Assembly: GCA_030272585.1 (NCBI GenBank)
Contig: BSYQ01000010.1
Coordinates: forward strand, 3,224,001-3,288,000
DNA: 64,000 nt
From: Bryopsis sp. KO-2023
Lineage: Eukaryota; Chlorophyta; Ulvophyceae; Bryopsidales; Bryopsidaceae
Direction: 5' to 3'
Made by a program: the position numbers and the translations under genes. Under the pieces are notes generated by a model. That model was given only the letters and a program-made list of their open reading frames with translations. It did not search any database and was not told the DNA's origin. Position 1 is the first letter of the stretch, and the number at the start of each line of letters is the position of its first letter. Below, piece by piece: positions 58,976-64,000 of this stretch.

Positions 58976-61900
58976 TCAAGAAAATGTCCACTTAGAGAGA
59001 GCAACGGTTGCCGTTGCTATCGAAGTCCAATCAGGAATTTCGGCCACGATGGCATTCAGTTCTGCCGTTTCGGCAAAATAAGAAATGCCCATCTCTATTC
59101 TCAGCTCCTCGCCGCTCGGCACATCGACCCAAAATGGCCACACAGGTTCCTCCGCATCTTGATTGAAACGAATCACGTGGTCCACGCCACCATCCTACAA
59201 AGAAAAAAAAAGACAAAAAATTATAATATGAAAGACAGGACGGCCTGCACACAAAAGTAGGAGACTGGCATGAACATTTACATCAGAAAAGCAAACCCCA
59301 ATAAGTCCTCAGACTTATTGTGCATCGACATTATTGGTATTTCTTTCTATTGCTATTTTTTTATTTTTTTCGGAGAGAAATTCTTTTCTTTTCTTTTCTT
59401 TTCTTTTCTTTTTTTTGGGGGGGGGGTGAATTGAATCGATTATACATAGAAAAAAAAAACAGCAGACACTGCTTCTTTATTCACAAAAATATAAGACACG
59501 TCCTTGATAATCTCTAAATTCAAAAACAGTCATGCCCACGAACGCACCTCCCTGACAGATTTTGCCACCGAGTCTGTCAACGACCAGCCCAAAATAGGTC
59601 CAGTCATATTCATCACTCCCCACCCAGGCTTTTCCCAATGCAGCTCCAAGAACAGCCGCCGTGCCGTGGAATCGCCAGCATCCTCGTGCTTGACCTTGTG
59701 CAATTTGGGTGGGGTGGCTCCCCAAGGCTTGGTCGATGTGACAGGGGCTTCAAAATAATAGCACCTCGTGTGCTTGTGCAAAGGGAACATGACGATCGAG
59801 GGTCGAGAGTCCGTTTTGTCGAGCATTTTCTCGGTGTCGAAACTCTTGGGAAGAATGGTGTGGATTGGAAGGGGTTCCCAAGCACTGAGGGAGTAATAAG
59901 CACTTGGTGATGCGCCCTGTGGTGGATGAGAAAACGGATGTAAGTTTGGAAATTCTGTGGATGTGTGGCAGCTGTCCTTGTGGAAAGAATGAATTCGAAT
60001 GAAATATTTCGACATAGGTGTATTTTTTCTTTTTTTTCTTACCCAGGGGAAAAAAAACTTCTTGGATTTCAAATATTAAAGAATATTCTGGTTTAGAGAA
60101 ACGAAATCCTTACCGTGGTTTCATGGATGTGCTTGAGCTGCACCCTTCGGGGTCTGTAAACTGAAAACGGAGAATTGAACCCAAGCAGTCCAGCCGAAAC
60201 GAGGCTGACACCGAATAAGCCCGCAATAATCGACCTCTTTTGCCATCTGCATTCCCAGCAAAAAAAAGCAAACCATCCTCAGCACAAAAAAGTGAAAACC
60301 GACCGAACCTGTCCACGAATTTGGAAGCGACGTTTCAACTAAATTTTGACAGAAAAAAAAAGTTTACGGTCCAGCCCGTGTTGGAGCTTCTTTATCCCTA
60401 CGTATTCAGCACTCCCACAAAGTATGGCATCAGCAAGGTGGTGGAAAGAAACACAGTAAAGCCCACCAATCCAGCTATGCCCAGGTCAGGAGTGTATATC
60501 CCCCACACCGGATGGCCCACCCCCATCAATGAGATTTTATCCAACAGGTGCTCGGTGAAAGCAAGACCCATAGTCAAACATCCAAGTGCTGGCAACGCTG
60601 CCATGACCAAGGCAGGAATCGCTCGGAATGGAGAGTAAAGCTTCTGTATTCCGAAAAAAACAAATAAAATTGAATTAGAAAAATAAAATTAAATTAAAAA
60701 AAAATATAAAAATATAAAAAAAAATATATATATATATATAACTCGTGTATTCTTGGAAAAGCGACGTGGAAAAAAAAAGAAAAAAAAAAAAGAAGAAAAC
60801 CGTACCATAGGAATGAACATCGCAACACAAGCTCCGAACAAAGAAAGCAAACTGAATTCGTAAGAGGAGCCAAATCCGGCTTTGGTTAAATGGAGCCCCA
60901 CGCCTCCCAGCAATACACACAGCCCCAACAAAGAGGAGGAAATCTTGATGTGGTGGGAGTTTGTCTGCCATGGAAGCATCATCCCGATGACAGACATGGA
61001 ACCATACGTCAAGTAGGCCGGGTAATGGGTTGAAAACCAAAACATGGCCCTCCCTGCGCAGGAAAAAAGAAAATGAAACTCACACCGGCATCGAAGTTTC
61101 GGGTCTAAAAATATCAAGATAAAAATAGGTATGTATTTGTACCCCTGGCTAAATCACCTTGTTGTGGACAGCGTTCGTTGGGCAAGTTTGCCTAATGTAA
61201 ATTAAACATTCATTCATACCACTGCCTACTCCCCCCTCTACCCCCAAAAAACAAAAAAACAAAAAAAGAATAAAAAAAGTGATGGAAGCTAGCCCGATGG
61301 CCAAAAATCGATGGGTTTTGAATGGGTCTATTCATGGTCCATTGGGAGCCGAACAATGTAGATCATTTCTATCACCTGTGAAATAAACCCAAGCGGCTCC
61401 AAACGCCATCGGCAGCAGGATGGCCAACAGCAATGACAAAATTCCAATCAGAACTCCGGCGAAACCCCATTTCAGCTGAAAGCTCCCCAGGCCTCGGAGG
61501 GGGATGCCATCCACTTCCGACCTCCTGAGAAAATAGGCCACCCCGATCAAGACTAACGGCAGAGAATGAATCTTCATCGCCGTGTCCATGGTGTATAAAA
61601 CCATCCACGTGTGGAATCCATCGAAGTAAACAGCTTTTTCATTTTTATGCTCCCCGTCATCAGGCACCCCATCGGCCATAGCCCTGAGAAGCTCATCCAC
61701 CACCCCAGTGGCTGTCTCTCCATATTCCTGGATTTAAAAAAAAAAAAAAAAGCACACTCACACACAGGCAATGTTCATATTCTTTCCAAATGAATTGTCC
61801 GCATAATTCCCTGACACCGCGTGTTTTTGAAAAAAAATCATCAAAACGTTGCACCAAATGCAATCAAATGGTTGCTTGAAAAAACAAGCTCCAAAAAAAA

Positions 61901-63975
61901 AGGAAATAAAAGAAAAGGGATTCAAGATTCTAGTCGATGCCACATCCATCAACAGTTTTCCATAAGCATTCCTCTGGACGCATTCATTTTCAGTCAACAC
62001 CAACGAGTCTCAATTTCCTTTCGAAATCTGAACGAAACCTTAAATCTCAATCTTGAGCCGTGAAATGTTACAATTTTTTTGAATTTGCAAACCTGGGTTG
62101 TTCCGGGCCTGATTCTCTCAAGGGTATCCCTGTCGGTGTGGTAAGCGGCGGCATCCAGGACGGTGGCCATATCTATGCCTGGGAGGCTCCCTCTGTGGTC
62201 GGCTGATAACATGCGGAAATCTGTATCGGCCGGAATCAACTTCATGTTGTAAAAGTCCTGTTCCGTTCAATACAAAAAACTACAATTTTCAAGAATCGAA
62301 GTCATGTTCGAAAATGACATTGCATAAAAAAAAACGCTGTTTCCTTTTTTCAACAGTTTCTGAGATATTCTACTCCTCCTCCTCCTCCCTGATATCCGCC
62401 TCGTTGTCATCAATTATATATTGATTCTATTTATTTATTATTATTTATTCTTTTTATTCTTTTTTTTTTGGGGGGGGGGAGGGGGGGGCGGGAGCCAGGG
62501 TCGAAAACAGAAGAGTTGCGCAACGATGTTCAGCAAGAAAAATGTTTGCACTTGATATCGCACATAACAGAAACTGGTTTTGATTGATGATGGCATGCAC
62601 CAACCTGTGCTATAACTGATCCTCTCGGGTGCTTCGCCCCTCGGACGAAAGCTTCCATTGTCCATAGGCCAGAGTATTGAAAAACCAGAGGAAACCCACC
62701 CGACCCCGTAGATTCCAAATTGATGAAAGCACCAACACGGGGAAGCCACTTGCTCATTTTCATGAATCCATCTGCAGCCTGTTCAACCAAAAACGGCCAA
62801 AAAAACTCAATTCGACATATATATATATATATTAACGACAGAGATCTTTTCCACAGGCAATGGAAGCTAATGATAAAGAGTGGCCTTGTCTGATTTTCGT
62901 TTCAATATCTTGATGCACAGCTGGATAGCCACGATTTTAAAGGAAAACCACCGCTTGAAATCAGCTGAGATGCATGGTTTCTCCAACAAAACGCGTTTTT
63001 TTTTCCTGTTTCTTATTATGTCTATGGTAAAAGGTGGTGGGTGCATTGCGAGGGAACAGATGAGGAGATGCATCCACATACTTGCATGATGGTCTCTTCG
63101 CCACCGTTGAACAGAAACAGTATCGGGGTTTGGATATCCTTCCCCTCCTCCACAATCGCCCTAGCGATTTCCAGTCCGATAGCAACACAAGCAGCACAGT
63201 CGGAGGCACCTTTCGTAAAATCAATACCCAACATCTCAAAAAGGTGACAAACCCAAGGAATGTATTGTGAAGGATCTAATTTCTTGTCACTGGTTCGTAA
63301 AGAATGAACATGCCGCATTGAGTTTAAAGAGGCAGCGATTGGATGGTCGAGCGAACGCCTCAAACCCTATGAATGCACAATCCTTATCTTCTTTTTTTTC
63401 TTTTTTTTTTTTCCCTTAGTGTTTCTTTTTTTTTTTTTTTTTCCGGAGCACCTGGGGAACCATATGTACTGTCGTAATGCGAATTAACGAGCAGAGCTTT
63501 TTTCCCCTCGGCGCCTTTCGGAGATATGTAGAGCAGGATGTTGGTTAAGTTTCGGTAGGCGTTTGTCACGGGCGTATTGAAAATAACGTCATTCAATGCA
63601 CCGCTCACATCTTCCACATCGACCTGAAAATTTGCAAAATATTGCAAGGATTTTCAGTCTTACTTACGGCATCCGACCACTCATGGAACAAATGTAAAAA
63701 ATGTAAAAAATATGTTCTGAACATCGATTTGGAGCATAGTTTTGTTAAAAATATCCATCCGAGCATCTTCTTCATGCAACAAGCAAAAACAATGGTGCAT
63801 TTCTGTGCCTCCCTGATTTAGACTTTAATAAAACTTTGGTTAAAATGCGAAAAAAACAAAAAAAAACATGCTGTACCTGTGCCGAGAATTGTCCGCTCTT
63901 GGTGGCAAGAGTGGCTAAATGTTCGCATTGCTGTTTGATGTACGCACCCCCTTCTTTCAATCCAGGCGATGAAAT
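58976..63975 (-). CDS. ERMP1-like M28 zinc metallopeptidase, ER membrane, 5' partial
   Basis: Eleven exons (63877-63975, 63452-63623, 63082-63209, 62605-62778, 62093-62257, 61376-61727, 60806-61053, 60402-60643, 60114-60246, 59548-59916, 58976-59194) join in phase to 766 residues; the start lies beyond the right edge. The M28 domain shows all zinc-site blocks: LLVNSHYDS, GSPGASDCAA, FLFNGGEE with the catalytic Glu, SADTDFR-equivalent PADTDFR, and AAYHTDRD. After it come several membrane helices (LPLVLIGVAYF, GVLIGILSLLLAILLPMAF, ISSSLLGLCVLLGG, GLVGFTVFL). A lumenal C-terminal beta domain (YYFEAPVTSTKP..., FWVDVPSGEELRIEM) follows. This is the layout of endoplasmic reticulum metallopeptidase 1, which trims or processes proteins in the ER. 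One substitution, Cys after the GASD aspartate, is unusual. Confidence 0.92.
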
Positions 63976-64000
63976 CTACCACACGACAAAGCATCCCAAC
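63976..64000 (-). other. Start of an upstream intron of the ERMP1-like gene
   Basis: The exon ending at 63975 is preceded on the minus strand by a TAG acceptor, so the last 25 bases are the 3' end of an intron cut by the window edge. Confidence 0.6.

Overview
This 64 kb window looks like nuclear DNA of a microbial, probably plastid-bearing eukaryote (inference). The genes are intron-rich with GT-AG introns of about 75-800 bases, often ending in T-rich tracts. Base composition is moderate, and there are many long homopolymers. There are no operons, no bacterial ribosome-binding sites and no CRISPR arrays. Green-lineage hints are a fused MtnB-MtnC methionine-salvage enzyme, a plant-type mitochondrial rhomboid, a proline-rich (SPPPP) extracellular hinge and several organelle presequences. 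I cannot name the species. Exon joins below were worked out by hand from splice sites and phase continuity.

Layout. 1-6381 (+): 3' part of a very large cysteine-rich, REJ-like cell-surface protein with one C-terminal membrane span. 7046-8492 (+): small secreted protein with three cysteine-rich repeats. 8493-11157: no gene. 11158-12139 (-): membrane-anchored coiled-coil protein. 13072-14769 (-): Golgi-type carbohydrate sulfotransferase. About 15468-17573 (+): low-molecular-weight tyrosine phosphatase homologue lacking its catalytic cysteine. 18322-19296 (-) and 19445-20615 (+): organellar YCII protein and ribosome recycling factor, transcribed divergently. 20921-23142 (-): mitochondrial rhomboid protease with a MITE-like element in an intron. 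24016-26194 (+): PPPDE/DeSI deSUMOylating isopeptidase. 26516-27438 (-): possible mitochondrial uL10. 28280-30461 (+): peroxiredoxin-5 type enzyme. 31453-32541 (+): unrecognised membrane-anchored protein. 33298-35330 (-): DJ-1/PfpI protein with three more phase-compatible exons downstream. 35520-35870 (-) and 35939-36547 (+): two small unknowns. 37456-37895 (-): second small secreted cysteine-rich protein. 40493-42837 (+): coiled-coil/cysteine-motif protein. 42838-46710: homopolymer-rich gene desert. 46711-50153 (-): bifunctional methionine-salvage enzyme DEP1. 50640-53638 (+): beta-strand-rich unknown. 56053-57425 (-): small acidic unknown. 58976-63975 (-): ERMP1-like M28 metallopeptidase, running off the right edge.

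The genes are mostly unrelated housekeeping and organelle functions: protein turnover (rhomboid, DeSI, ERMP1), redox defence (peroxiredoxin, DJ-1), organelle translation (recycling factor, possible uL10) and methionine salvage. Three encode extracytoplasmic cysteine-rich proteins. The most unusual items are the phosphatase homologue with a broken P-loop, the REJ-like surface protein, the inverted-repeat element in the rhomboid intron, and a GGCCC-rich repeat cluster between two gene starts.
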